A DNA stretch of 64,000 nt, from contig NZ_CP037452.1 of assembly GCF_007754425.1 (NCBI RefSeq), positions 5,121,164 to 5,185,163 of the forward strand. Reading direction: 5' to 3'. Shown piece after piece: positions 13,701 through 19,690 of the stretch. The notes beneath the pieces are model-generated. The model was given only the letters and a program-made list of their open reading frames with translations, was not told the origin of the DNA and ran no database searches. The position numbers and the translations under genes were made by a program. How positions within the stretch are numbered: position 1 is the stretch's first letter; each line of letters opens with the position of its first letter. This DNA is from Gimesia fumaroli. GTDB lineage: Bacteria > Planctomycetota > Planctomycetia > Planctomycetales > Planctomycetaceae.

Positions 13701-15038
13701 ATTGATCGTTACGGTGAACGTATTTGAAAGAACGGCATTTCCGGCAACATCAATCGCCTGTATCACAATGTCCGTCATTCCGTTTGCGTCTAAGATCGAA
13801 TTCAGAATCAGATCGCCGGTTGAGAAATCGACATCAACGATCGCGTCGGTGATTGAATCCACGTGGAAGTTGAGCGGCGTTCCCCCATTCTGATTGAAGT
13901 AGGTCGAAAGTGCACCCAGATTGACGGGAGTGAAGTCTTCGTTCAGATTCTGGTCTCCAATCGGAGTCCCCGTGACGGAAGGAGCAACCGTGTCCAGTTC
14001 AAAATTGACATCGAACATGCCCGCTGAACTGAGATTACCATGCTCATCGGCGGTCATAAAGTGCAGTGTGTGCATGCCCCCTTCCAGAGAAGCACCACTG
14101 TTCAGGTTCGTTTCCAGCCAGCCGCGGGTTAACGTGAAGGTTCCCCCGTTGGCACCGCCGGAGAGTTCTCCGAAGATATCCACAAAGCTGCCCCCGTCCA
14201 GGGCGACTTTAAACTGGGTAATCAGGCTTTCATCGGTGACCGTACCCAAAATCGTCAATTCGTTTGAGACACCATCCGAATCTGAAATCCCGGAATCCAC
14301 TTCAAGACCGGCATCGACCGCGGGTGCATCCTGGTCACCGATCAGCTCCAGCTGAATTGGTGGCAGCCCCTGATTCCCCGTCACCATCTGCAGATCGTGA
14401 TTATCAATGTCACCATCTTTGTCACCATCCAACTCTTCGGAATAATAATTCGCAGAGGGATTAAGGCCCAACTGTTGGATTAATTGCGCTGTAAAGTGAT
14501 TATAGCCGAAGTTACTCTGATAGTAAGCCGCCGTTGCATGTTCTAATTCCGACTGAGAGACGGTTCCACTGCCGTCCATATCACCGGGTAGAAAGACGTC
14601 AATTATAAATCCACCTGTGTCAGGAGTTTGCCCTTGAACCAGGATTTTGTATTCCCCGGGATTCAGTGTCGCCAAAACCAGTGAATTGGGACCTTGATGA
14701 TCATTTTCCGCCAGATTCAACGGAATGACGGCATTCGTATTCGCATCGAGAATTTGAATCGCCGCCGGATTGAAGGAAGAGCTCGCCGATGCTCTGACCT
14801 CAAATCCCAGTGTGGGAGAGCTGCCGGCACCAATATTCAGAACCAGTTCGGTCGTATCATTCGGGTTATTTACCGAACTTTCGAGCGAAGCCAGAATATT
14901 ACTGGCCAATAAGGTCCGATCTTCGAGTCGCTCGACATGACTCGCATATCCAATCGGACGAGAGATCCGAAATGGGAGTCGGCGACTATTTGCTTTTCGA
15001 GTCGTTTTACGGCCAAATAATCTCTTCAGGCTCTTCAT
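1731..15038 (-). CDS. Giant secreted/surface repeat protein with PPC, cohesin-like, dockerin and matrixin-like domains
   Basis: This 4,435-residue protein is probably a surface adhesin or scaffold. Residues 35-46 (VERLEDRTLLAS), after a basic leader, match the planctomycete LEPR-XLL sorting signature in a variant form. Two EF-hand-like motifs (DMDGSGTVSQSELE, DGDKDGDIDNHDLQ) sit near 152 and 202. VCBS/cadherin-like domains with VND[SP]P motifs follow from about 230. Residues about 562-1591 hold ten nearly identical 103-residue repeats, and 2125-2639 hold five more. Between the arrays lie VCBS domains, one further copy and diverged copies. The C-terminal third has a PPC-type domain (about 3686-3830), a cohesin-like domain (3840-4005), a dockerin pair (4015-4080) and a matrixin-like region with HEIGHVLGF at 4210-4218. 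There the expected third zinc ligand (HExxHxxGxxH) is Glu4220. The gene is transcribed alone with its own terminator. Adhesion is inferred; protease activity is uncertain. Confidence 0.9.
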   Translation of the reverse strand: MKSLKRLFGRKTTRKANSRRLPFRISRPIGYASHVERLEDRTLLASNILASLESSVNNPNDTTELVLNIGAGSSPTLGFEVRASASSSFNPAAIQILDANTNAVIPLNLAENDHQGPNSLVLATLNPGEYKILVQGQTPDTGGFIIDVFLPGDMDGSGTVSQSELEHATAAYYQSNFGYNHFTAQLIQQLGLNPSANYYSEELDGDKDGDIDNHDLQMVTGNQGLPPIQLELIGDQDAPAVDAGLEVDSGISDSDGVSNELTILGTVTDESLITQFKVALDGGSFVDIFGELSGGANGGTFTLTRGWLETNLNSGASLEGGMHTLHFMTADEHGNLSSAGMFDVNFELDTVAPSVTGTPIGDQNLNEDFTPVNLGALSTYFNQNGGTPLNFHVDSITDAIVDVDFSTGDLILNSILDANGMTDIVIQAIDVAGNAVLSNTFTVTINALNDPPVAVDGDATAYEDFLNNFPAPGVLAFVTDVENDTLTVTEVNGSAVNVAMPITIGSGGELNVAADGSFTFDPKGLYEYLAAGESTTENFTYTVSDGNGGTDTATVTITIHGVNDPPTVSAAVTTMATEDDSNFSLDLLTNASDPDTTDMLNVSSLMLTGGDDGGVTVNGNQLDIDPSAYNYLAFGESAVITYSYNVIDGEGGVVAQTATITITGVNDSPAVSAAVSTMATEDDADFSLDLLTNASDPDTTDMLNVSNLMLTGGDDSGVTVNGNQLDIDPSAYNYLAFGESAVITYSYNVIDGEGGVVAQTATITITGVNDSPAVSAAVTTTVTEDDADFSLDLLTNASDPDTTDMLNVSNLMLTGGDDSGVTVNGNQLDIDPSAYNYLAFGESAVITYSYNVIDGEGGVVAQTATITITGVNDSPAVSAAVSTMATEDDADFSLDLLTNASDPDTTDMLNVSSLMLTGGDDSGVTVNGNQLDIDPSAYSYLAFGESAVITYSYNVIDGEGGVVAQTATITITGVNDSPAVSAAVSTMATEDDADFSLDLLTNASDPDTTDMLNVSSLMLTGGDDSGVTVNGNQLDIDPSAYNYLAFGESAVITYSYNVIDGEGGVVAQTATITITGVNDSPAVSAAVTTTVTEDDADFSLDLLTNASDPDTTDMLNVSNLMLTGGDDGGVTVNGNQLDIDPSAYNYLAFGESAVITYSYNVIDGEGGVVAQTATITITGVNDSPAVSAAVTTTVTEDDADFSLDLLTNASDPDTTDMLNVSNLMLTGGDDSGVTVNGNQLDIDPSAYNYLAFGESAVITYSYNVIDGEGGVVAQTATITITGVNDSPAVSAAVTTTVTEDDADFSLDLLTNASDPDTTDMLNVSNLMLTGGDDSGVTVNGNQLDIDPSAYNYLAFGESAVITYSYNVIDGEGGVVAQTATITITGVNDSPAVSAAVTTTVTEDDADFSLDLLTNASDPDTTDMLNVSNLMLTGGDDSGVTVNGNQLDIDPSAYNYLAFGESAVITYSYNVIDGEGGVVAQTATITITGVNDSPAVSAAVSTMATEDDADFSLDLLTNASDPDTTDMLNVSSLMLTGGDDGGVTVNGNQLDIDPSAYNYLAFGESAVITYSYNVIDGEGGVVAQTATITITGVNDPPVAQADAFDVNKDFVFNGSVFADNGSGADSDPDASDTFMVSEVENSAMNVNAQIVLSTWGALLTLNDDGTFNYDPNGMFSHLSGTATETDTFTYQISDGDGGFDTATVTLTISANQLPIANSDNAGSTGEDTPLNGINVLGNDSDPDGDDNNLFVSGLPSMTSAGGAMLALNGNLINYDPTGAFDYLAVGEMTTDTFTYTIQDERGGEDTGTVTVTIIGANDGPTVSAAVTSMVTEDDANYSLNLLTNASDPDTTDMLNVDSLMLTGGDDSGVTVNGNQLDIDPSAYNYLAFGESAVITYSYNVIDGEGGVIAQTATITITGVNDPPTVSMAVLSLPTEDDVAFNLDLLSNSSDVDATDILMVSNLMKTSGDDSGITINGNSLDIDPSVYNSLAAGETAVIEYSYNVVDGKGGSVAQTATITINGVNDAPTVSMATVTSTVTEDDASYSLDLLVNASDVDTTDILMVSNLVKFSGNNTGITVNGNQLDIDPSAYDFLAVGESAVIVYTYDVIDGNGGSVPQSATITITGVNDSPAVSAAVTTTVTEDDADFSLDLLTNASDPDTTDMLNVSSLMLTGGDDSGVTVNGNQLDIDPSAYNYLAFGESAVITYSYNVIDGEGGVVAQTATITITGVNDSPAVSAAVTTTVTEDDADFSLDLLTNASDPDTTDMLNVSNLMLTGGDDSGVTVNGNQLDIDPSAYNYLAFGESAVITYSYNVIDGEGGVVAQTATITITGVNDSPAVSAAVSTMATEDDADFSLDLLTNASDPDTTDMLNVSSLMLTGGDDSGVTVNGNQLDIDPSAYNYLAFGESAVITYSYNVIDGEGGVVAQTATITITGVNDSPAVSAAVSTMATEDDADFSLDLLTNASDPDTTDMLNVSSLMLTGGDDSGVTVNGNQLDIDPSAYNYLAFGESAVITYSYNVIDGEGGVVAQTATITITGVNDSPAVSAAVTTTVTEDDADFSLDLLTNASDPDTTDMLNVSNLMLTGGDDSGVTVNGNQLDIDPSAYNYLAFGESAVITYSYNVIDGEGGVVAQTAMITITGVNDSPAVSAAVSTMATEDDANFSLDLLTNATDVDQSDTLSVLNLMQTNAGDIGGITMDTASSWTIDPSYYNDLAFDESEVITYSYDVSDGNGGTVSQTLTITISGVNDAPVAQADGFSTGEDTVLVGGDVFADNGNGADSDDDLSDSFTVTGISEGMTSGTVGDPFVLSSGATVTLTSGGNFDYNPVGAFDFLAVGETATDEFTYTISDGNGGTDTATVTITITGVNDPVMAADDGVTTTKDTPLNFDVRLDNGNGPDTDADASDTLSVIEITDPVLGTTTATVGMEIPLESGATVTLQADGTLVYDPNGMFPDLFEPTDFDTDIFTYKITDGDTTDTATVTVTVTGSNELLMLTDVPLENISRDGLTPETIDLDLHFNDPDVGDTVTYMVEAHVEGGMAGDALPANFWANVAISGSDLNITYTDYDSEQVRLPLVITVTAHSDDTLSDDVTSTFTLTPVPQATVDIRLIARDVESSGRDFTSFRAELNVGTVVLDELGGARFQLVNGLQDLTYSIYLGDYDLDVDGTANGDSTDDLKELRIIDTTNDDVLFTIFSNSSAHDNPTIDSVNDILTGTWTLGEGLSSAIIDKLYDGVLAVEVIENTGGAGTPSIASGGNIVVSPEVADVTDLPSSISQVAVGDQYVVEIWISDQLAQVLAGQSTTTAGLSSILMDMMWDVADTSLVEDLFTIDTSAFGFLTTVLDVDAPGGVLNDISATSVLPDLVSNGYGRVGYAVFSADNVADDVDFMIDTTDLISGDDGVNRDKTIDFSQLSITNTTVDQVTPSEFFIQTDLSNLSVSGTITIDGQEINLLPQSAGLNSPSVSGRLDVLLDDVNDPGTIQIVDSYIEVNPSGLARPDRGGTLDYSSLDLADFGLVGDQTFEITVPLSGTFDAEISLAIRDAIAQVISSRQVLDGSGNFDISEDWLLENGLLDSMVSVPSEGNGVFTTNSESTADETMSFFDPLTMAPTGLAAWSQANLTLVSPGIFELLIPISRRIEFTTEDGNDVVLNLVGSATARFNVNQDETDEAGDTLATAEVTGLTSAAPGTQVYQGIIGNNTVIADPLLDVDMFEIQLDAGDSVIVDIDANMFETGLDSVVRIFDSLGNQVAYSDNALAPDEFLVDQLAFPFDSYVSFTASSTGTYYIGVSAYNDSDDPSTYDPTNTAGRPTGVDPADVGSYDLTITVQEGVAPLHGTQAIEIDTTLDEGTTIDLVVVRTQTELDAFAQTTGLPASDTWIDEWSSFWVEVYVETADARGITDAAVDLNYNTNFFSATEIEFSRAFADSGQAVIDDTTGVVTGLSGTANYEKAGNGNKTLLARVKFESLAQDDVSIDFEDKFIGPHALGLSLSNVNVNLTNGSDTTLIVGDAPETDLWAIAYDVNDDDTINARDLVVLVTIYGQNVLDSDSPYVWALDADKSGTVDNRDLRYFVSNYGIQKGGDKDVVYPANFLQRWYGKTTDITGDSSIDQVMDEALGIWQDALGLAEPLDIQLVITNLGGTQLGEGQITGVDSEGRPVSGIVTLDDNAAGLGWYSDLDSSAFSDTDLEGGVAYTADAGSDAAGHYDLLTVLLHEIGHVLGFTETYAPFESFVQTGVGGTLSFVGSGFEATLTDDGLHLDDTVHAGDVMNATLDPGVRKLPSILDALILQSAHEAAASGSYEILVGMNAPLMANLPADEQLVAGNEPLMALESNTVVLSSNVTELNESVLPQFNLTRTQLNLNSSTLNQDELDLTVLEGLNDEQVSNLRLNGLSIVDSREHSPNSDAGQTETDSDLLGLTQEFDAEFDDVFSDWAGPIL
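7123..8665 (-). repeat. Tandem array B: five 309-base units inside the giant gene
   Basis: Five in-frame copies of a 309-base (103-residue) unit run head to tail. The units differ from each other at only a few bases and come in two sequence types, with TTTVTEDD or STMATEDD near the start. In protein order the types read TTT, TTT, STM, STM, TTT. A sixth, clearly diverged unit (ANFSLDLLTNATDVDQSD) follows at the protein C-terminal side. Each unit has the cadherin/VCBS hallmarks VNDSPAV and TATITITG. Confidence 0.95.
9285..9593 (-). repeat. Isolated copy of the 309-base unit
   Basis: A single copy begins GANDGPTVSAAVTSMVTEDD and ends GVIAQTATITITG. It lies between the two arrays and is followed on the protein C-terminal side by two strongly diverged relatives (SMAVLSLPTEDD and SMATVTSTVTEDD types). 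Much of its 3' half is base-for-base like the array units. Confidence 0.85.
10265..13355 (-). repeat. Tandem array A: ten 309-base units inside the giant gene
   Basis: Ten in-frame units of 309 bases span about 3,090 bases. The first unit in protein order (TTMATEDDSNF) differs slightly; the other nine are nearly identical and belong to the TTTVTEDD and STMATEDD types. Neighbouring units at about 11.15-11.75 kb are identical over long stretches. Such near-identity shows recent copying rather than old divergence. Confidence 0.95.
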
Positions 15039-15286
15039 AGTGTTTTTACTCGTAACTGATTGAATAGTGGATGATTCACAAATGGTATGGTTGCGAGGGT
15101 ATTTACTGTCAAAATAGTCACTTACTTTGACGATTAAGCGAATTAAATCTAACAGTGAGCCAAGCGTTCAATAAAAGGAATTTCTTTTTTGTGTACGCCA
15201 TTTTGACTCAAGAATGCAGATATTAATGCGGATTATGGGATATCTTTGCCGACGCCCTAACCAATTGCAATTAATAAAAAGAGAAT

Positions 15287-15365
15287 CTACAACCTTTAGG
15301 CAATCTTGTTCAGGTTGTAGGACCATCATAAAGGTCGTCCCTAAAGTACGAATCTTGTTCAGTAC
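15287..15365. repeat. Two neighbouring hairpins with the same loop
   Basis: The first hairpin has a perfect 9-base stem, CTACAACCT (15287-15295) and AGGTTGTAG (15312-15320). The second is short, GTAC (15346-15349) and GTAC (15362-15365). Both loops contain AATCTTGTTCAG (15302-15313 and 15351-15362). This may be a small structured RNA or a protein-binding element. The direct repeat is certain; any function is inferred. Confidence 0.45.
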
Positions 15366-15588
15366 GTGGGATAGTGGGGGCTGTTGTCTTAAAGGAACAT
15401 AATTGTTCAACTTAGAGAACGGATATGTAAAAGATTATGTACAAGTCAGGGGCGTGGAATCTTGTAACAGAACGCCTCTTGGGCTCCCTCGATTCCCGTC
15501 TTACATTCCGATTGTGCTCTGACACAAAAAACCCTCTGGCAATCTGGGTAATTCATAGCTGAACTTAACGTTTACCATGGGAAATCAC

Positions 15589-15608
15589 TGTTAAGACATC
15601 ACTTAACA
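15589..15608. promoter_or_regulatory. Palindrome upstream of the porin gene, possible operator
   Basis: TGTTAAG and CTTAACA form a perfect 7-base inverted repeat around ACATCA, 260 bases before the porin start. The symmetry fits a binding site for a dimeric regulator, but no partner is known and chance is possible in AT-rich DNA. Confidence 0.25.
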
Positions 15609-15868
15609 AATAATTAGTTTCTGCATTTTGGACCATGTAAACCGAAAAAAGGAGAGGAAGGACCGTGGCGTCATCTTGAAGCCGTAATCGTTCTTCCGAA
15701 CAGGCAGGCAATAAAAATACTTATTTTTAAATAACTTATAGTTTTCAATTCTACCATCTCCGTCAAAGGAAGTCATTCCACTGACTGGTTTTGAGAGGAT
15801 TATTCAGGCACTCTGTGAATATCAGGATCACCGTTCCTCAGCCAGGCTATCACAAAAGTTGGAATAAG

Positions 15869-17302
15869 ATGCAAATAAATAAAATCTCACAATGGATTGT
15901 GGTTGTAGTTGCACTTTGCACGCCTTGCCTGAGCTACGGGCAGGATTACCAGGTCGCGCAGACTGCTTCGCCTGACTACGCACCAGTCGAAGATCAATCT
16001 GTCTATCAGCCGGTTTCAATGAATTATTCAGAAGCACCTGCCTGTAGTCCTGATCAGGCGTGTGCCGAAGGTTGTGTGAATGAGATTTGTCTGCCGGAAT
16101 GCCAATGCTGCAACTTTCTCGACCAGTTTCTGATGAGCCATTCTCCCATTTACCCCTCGATGAAATCACAACGCATCCAAGTCGGTGGCTGGCTTGATCA
16201 GGGCTTTACCGGAAACTTCCAAAAGCCTTCCAACAACTTCAATCTGCCCGTGACATTCAATGACCGTTCGAACGAATATCAAATGAACCAGCTGTACCTG
16301 TTCATGGAACGCGCTGTTGATTTTGGTGGCGACGAACTGGACTGGGGTTTCCGTGCCGACCTGCTTTACGGTACTGATTACTTTTATACAACAGCAACCG
16401 GCCTGGAAACACACAGCGACGGCTCTCCTCACTGGAACAGTGGTGATGGTCCTCGACGTATTGGGACCAACACATACGCGATGTACGGACTGGCGATGCC
16501 ACAGCTCTATGCAGAACTGTATGTCCCCTTCCTGGAAGGTGTCAGCATCAAAGCAGGTCACTTCTATACGCCCATCGGCTATGAAAAAGTAACCGCACCG
16601 GACAACTTCTTCTACTCACACTCTTACAGCATGCAGTACGGCGAACCGTTTACACACACCGGTATGCTGGCGACCTTCCAGGTCTCTGAACGATTGCAAC
16701 TTCTGGCTGGTGTCGCCCGCGGTTGGGATGCCTGGGAAGATCCCAGCGATGATGCGGAACTGTTGGCAGGAATCGGCTGGACCAGCTACGATGAAGGGAC
16801 CAGCATCAACCTCGCCTTATCTTCGGGTGATCAGGATACACTCAATAACGCCAGTGCCAACCGAACGATCATCAGCTTTGTGCTGTCACACGAATTCAAC
16901 GATTGTCTGACCTATGTCTTCCAGAGTGACTTCGGCATCCAGGAAGATGGCAGCATCAATAACGCCTTTCAGGTCACACCGGCCAAATGGTACTCAATCA
17001 ATCAATACCTGTACTATGACGTCACCGAAAAGTTTGCCGTGGGTGCCCGCTTTGAATGGTTCCGCGATCAGGATTACAGCCGCGTGCTGCAGCTGCCTGC
17101 TCCTTTTGCCTCAGGCGGAAACTATTACGAGTTGACCGTGGGAGCGAACTGGCGACCACACCAGTGTGTGACCGTCCGACCAGAACTCCGGTTCGATTGG
17201 TCTGATACCAGCTCCACAGTCCCGAATATCCCAGGTCCATACCGTAACTTCCAGGAAGACTACCAGGTCCTCTTGGGTGGTGACGTGATTATTCGCTTCT
17301 AA
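15869..17302 (+). CDS. BBP2-type outer-membrane beta-barrel porin
   Basis: The protein has 477 residues from the ATG at 15869. This start is chosen because it gives a clean signal peptide (MQINKISQWIVVVVALCTPC, then LSYGQ) and has a GGA six bases upstream; an in-frame TTG at 15791 would put 26 charged residues before it. After a cysteine-rich stretch (CSPDQACAEGC, CLPECQCC) come alternating aromatic and polar strands typical of an outer-membrane barrel, including GGWLDQGFTGNF, AGHFYTPIGYEKVTAP and a C-terminal strand ending VIIRF. This pattern fits the putative beta-barrel porin-2 (OmpL-like) family common in planctomycetes. The likely role is diffusion of small solutes across the outer membrane; the substrate is unknown. 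Confidence 0.85.
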   Translation: MQINKISQWIVVVVALCTPCLSYGQDYQVAQTASPDYAPVEDQSVYQPVSMNYSEAPACSPDQACAEGCVNEICLPECQCCNFLDQFLMSHSPIYPSMKSQRIQVGGWLDQGFTGNFQKPSNNFNLPVTFNDRSNEYQMNQLYLFMERAVDFGGDELDWGFRADLLYGTDYFYTTATGLETHSDGSPHWNSGDGPRRIGTNTYAMYGLAMPQLYAELYVPFLEGVSIKAGHFYTPIGYEKVTAPDNFFYSHSYSMQYGEPFTHTGMLATFQVSERLQLLAGVARGWDAWEDPSDDAELLAGIGWTSYDEGTSINLALSSGDQDTLNNASANRTIISFVLSHEFNDCLTYVFQSDFGIQEDGSINNAFQVTPAKWYSINQYLYYDVTEKFAVGARFEWFRDQDYSRVLQLPAPFASGGNYYELTVGANWRPHQCVTVRPELRFDWSDTSSTVPNIPGPYRNFQEDYQVLLGGDVIIRF

Positions 17303-17341
17303 GCAGATTCAGCTATCGGCTTCTGAAAACGAGGTGCGAAT

Positions 17342-18388
17342 CTAATGATCCGCTTCGTAATAAGGCTCGACATGGACCACCACTTCCAGGACGGTGGGCC
17401 AGTCAAGCTGGATCTGGTGCCGCACCTGCTGGGCCGTTAAGTGGGCCTGATCGACGGTTTCGTTGGGATTGACTTCGATGTCAATATTGACGTGGGCATC
17501 GGGGCCGGCAGTCTGAATGCGGACCTTTTCTACGTCGAGTACCCCTTCGACCTTCATCGCAGACGCTTTGACCTGATCGAAATATTTCTGATGGGGAATC
17601 TTATCCGTCAATTCATTCAGGTTCTCACGGGCGGCGACCCAACCCAGATAGACCATAATCACAGCCAGAATCATCGCTGTGATATGATCGATCAGATGTC
17701 CGTAGCTGGGAATCTGACTGGCTATCATCAAACCAAAGGCAGCCACAAAACTGGTGATGGCATCCACTCGATAATGATAGGCTTCGGCAATCATAGCTGA
17801 GCTCTTTTCCTGTTGCGCCATTCTCAACACAACGCGGCAGGTCAATTCCAGCAAAATCGCAGCGAACAGGGGAATCGTCCAACTGACCCAGCCAATCAAT
17901 TCAGACTGCGCATGACTGATGGCGGCAAACAGCTGATACCCAAACGTTCCCGTTCCCACGATCAAGATCAGAATACCCAGTTGAAATCCGGCCAGAGGTT
18001 CATAGCGACCATGGCCGAAAGGGTGATCTTCATCGGGCGGCTGTTCCGCCAGTCTGATAGCAAATAGAATTGCCAACGAAGTAAAGACATCGGCACAGCT
18101 TGCCAGCGCATCGACCAGCAGGACAGAATGGCCCAGGAACCAGAGTCCGACCAGCTCCATCAAAATCACAAACAGTCGAACCGAAATGCCCAGCCAGGCC
18201 ACTTTAATCAAGCGTGCGGTTCGACGACGGCGAATCCGCGTTACATCATCCGATAATTCCAGCGCATCGGGAAATACGTCAAGCACTGGAGCTTGAGGTG
18301 GTAAATCGGGTTCCCCGGATGAATCGGAAGCGGCCATGAGAGTGCCAAGATAACGAACAAATGAGAAGAATGCCTCTGCTGCATCCAT
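17342..18388 (-). CDS. Cation diffusion facilitator (CDF) metal transporter
   Basis: The protein has 348 residues. About 60 N-terminal cytosolic residues end in a basic RIRRRRTAR patch. Six predicted membrane helices follow, with DHPFGHGRYEPLAG after the second helix, a CDF hallmark, then a C-terminal regulatory domain (KVEGVLDVEKVRIQTAGPDAHVNIDIEV). CDF proteins exchange Zn, Fe, Mn or similar divalent cations for protons. The second metal ligand pair is intact (HYRVD in the fifth helix). In the second helix the usual HxxxD or DxxxD reads ASCAD, so one ligand is alanine. Metal specificity cannot be given. MAAS at 18337 is an alternative start. The gene is convergent with the porin gene, 40 bases apart. 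Confidence 0.88.
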   Translation of the reverse strand: MDAAEAFFSFVRYLGTLMAASDSSGEPDLPPQAPVLDVFPDALELSDDVTRIRRRRTARLIKVAWLGISVRLFVILMELVGLWFLGHSVLLVDALASCADVFTSLAILFAIRLAEQPPDEDHPFGHGRYEPLAGFQLGILILIVGTGTFGYQLFAAISHAQSELIGWVSWTIPLFAAILLELTCRVVLRMAQQEKSSAMIAEAYHYRVDAITSFVAAFGLMIASQIPSYGHLIDHITAMILAVIMVYLGWVAARENLNELTDKIPHQKYFDQVKASAMKVEGVLDVEKVRIQTAGPDAHVNIDIEVNPNETVDQAHLTAQQVRHQIQLDWPTVLEVVVHVEPYYEADH

Positions 18389-18523
18389 GTCTGATCAATG
18401 ACTCAACTGACTCAGTTTCAGGAGTCATCTTGATTCGAAGCTCAATATTTGACAAGAGCGAAGGCGGCGGAATGGAATAATCTTTATAGTTTTTTAAAAT
18501 CCATCCACATGCATTATGAAGTT

Positions 18524-19690
18524 TTAATCGGGCAGGATCAGAATGTCGGGCAACGACATTTGATGTTCTTTGACCATAATCTTAGCGGTCGGCCACTGCT
18601 CCATCGGGGTGATCAGTATAGTCTGATCCTGTTCGATCAGAATCGTATCTCCGGTCATCGCCGGTCCTACAGAAGGATGCCAGAACGCCGCCATTCCGGG
18701 TGTGAATTTAAAATTACTGTTCAGCAGTATGGACGTTTCAGCGGGCAGGTAGCCGATGATATCTGCCTGGTCAGCGTGCTGCCATTCGTCCGGGCAATCA
18801 TACTTTTCATAAATCCGTTTGACGCGGTTCCAGGTATCGAACAACGCCCAGTCTGGTTTAGAGAAATAAATGCCCGTCGCCTGCATTAACAAAGCCAGAT
18901 GATGAGACTTGATAAAACTGGAAGGTGGTTTCCCCAGTGCTACTGTTCGCGTTGCCGCAGCATGCAATCCATTTTGCGAGCCGACCGCCGAGATCACACA
19001 ATAACGCTCCAAGCGGTCTTCGCCATAGCCCCAATGACGATAACGAATACTTTGCCCGTCAACCATTACCTGCAACCGTTTGGGACTGACGCCATGCTTC
19101 AACAGCCGGTGTGACAGGCAGCCGGCGATCTCCTGCTCAGTCTGACCGCGTTCGACCCCGCGCGCAGTGGCTTCCACTGCGTGAGAAACCAGTTTGCCGA
19201 GCGTTCGAATGCGCTCGCCTTCCAGTTCGGTAAACGGAACTCGGAACGCTTTGAGTTCTTCCGAGACATTCTGCGTCTGTTCCACCCCGGTATCGCTGGC
19301 AACTTTTCTTCCTTTACAGAGATCTTTAATCAACTGTGATAACGGCTCGTACCAGGGACGAGTTTTAATTTGAAAACCGAGACCTGGGATGGCGCGGTCA
19401 AAAATCTGATTTGCGTCTACATTGCTGCAAGCAATTAACCGGGCATCCTGTGTAATAAAGACAGCCGCACAACTCTCGCCCGCTGATCCAGAGCGCGTTA
19501 AATCGGCACCGGAAGTAAACCAGGCGATATTTTCAGGAGACTGCAGAAGCATCGCATCGAGCTGATTCTGTTCCAGAAAATCGATGATCTGCTGCTGTTT
19601 GTATTCTACATCAGTTGCACGTCGTGGGTCGGTCGTGGGAATTTCTCCTGAAGAGATAGGTGCATGAGCATTGACTGCCACGATGGTCAT
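18524..19690 (-). CDS. M24 (aminopeptidase P/creatinase-like) family protein, metal site degenerate
   Basis: The protein has 388 residues from ATG 19690, chosen for its GGGAG ribosome binding site; an upstream ATG at 19741 has none. The N-terminal creatinase-like domain (QQIIDFLEQNQLDAMLLQSP, then ENIAWFTSGADLTRSGSAGE) and a C-terminal pita-bread domain make the family recognisable. In active M24 enzymes five ligands (Asp, Asp, His, Glu, Glu) bind two metal ions. Here the strand normally holding the two Asp reads YCVISAVGSQNGLHAAATRT, and the last segment reads GDTILIEQDQTILITP instead of ED..L.TE. The ligands therefore seem lost, which suggests a non-peptidase binding or regulatory role. No operon partner is evident. 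Confidence 0.75.
   Translation of the reverse strand: MTIVAVNAHAPISSGEIPTTDPRRATDVEYKQQQIIDFLEQNQLDAMLLQSPENIAWFTSGADLTRSGSAGESCAAVFITQDARLIACSNVDANQIFDRAIPGLGFQIKTRPWYEPLSQLIKDLCKGRKVASDTGVEQTQNVSEELKAFRVPFTELEGERIRTLGKLVSHAVEATARGVERGQTEQEIAGCLSHRLLKHGVSPKRLQVMVDGQSIRYRHWGYGEDRLERYCVISAVGSQNGLHAAATRTVALGKPPSSFIKSHHLALLMQATGIYFSKPDWALFDTWNRVKRIYEKYDCPDEWQHADQADIIGYLPAETSILLNSNFKFTPGMAAFWHPSVGPAMTGDTILIEQDQTILITPMEQWPTAKIMVKEHQMSLPDILILPD

Larger units (their letters stand above)
15039..15868. other. Long divergent intergenic region between the giant gene and the porin gene
   Basis: About 830 bases separate the two divergent starts, so both promoters must lie here. The region is AT-rich. No frame on either strand looks coding. 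It contains two hairpins sharing one loop sequence (15287-15320 and 15346-15365) and a small palindrome at 15589-15608. No clear -35/-10 pair was recognised. Confidence 0.5.

Noticed and set aside
1997-15040. Long plus-strand open frames inside the giant gene (for example 13359-13727 and 13921-14355)
   Set aside because: They are antisense to an intact minus-strand frame with clear domains, and their sequences repeat with the array. They are shadows.
15168-15410. Overlapping short frames on both strands before the porin gene
   Set aside because: Neither has a ribosome binding site or a protein-like composition; they span the hairpins described for this region.
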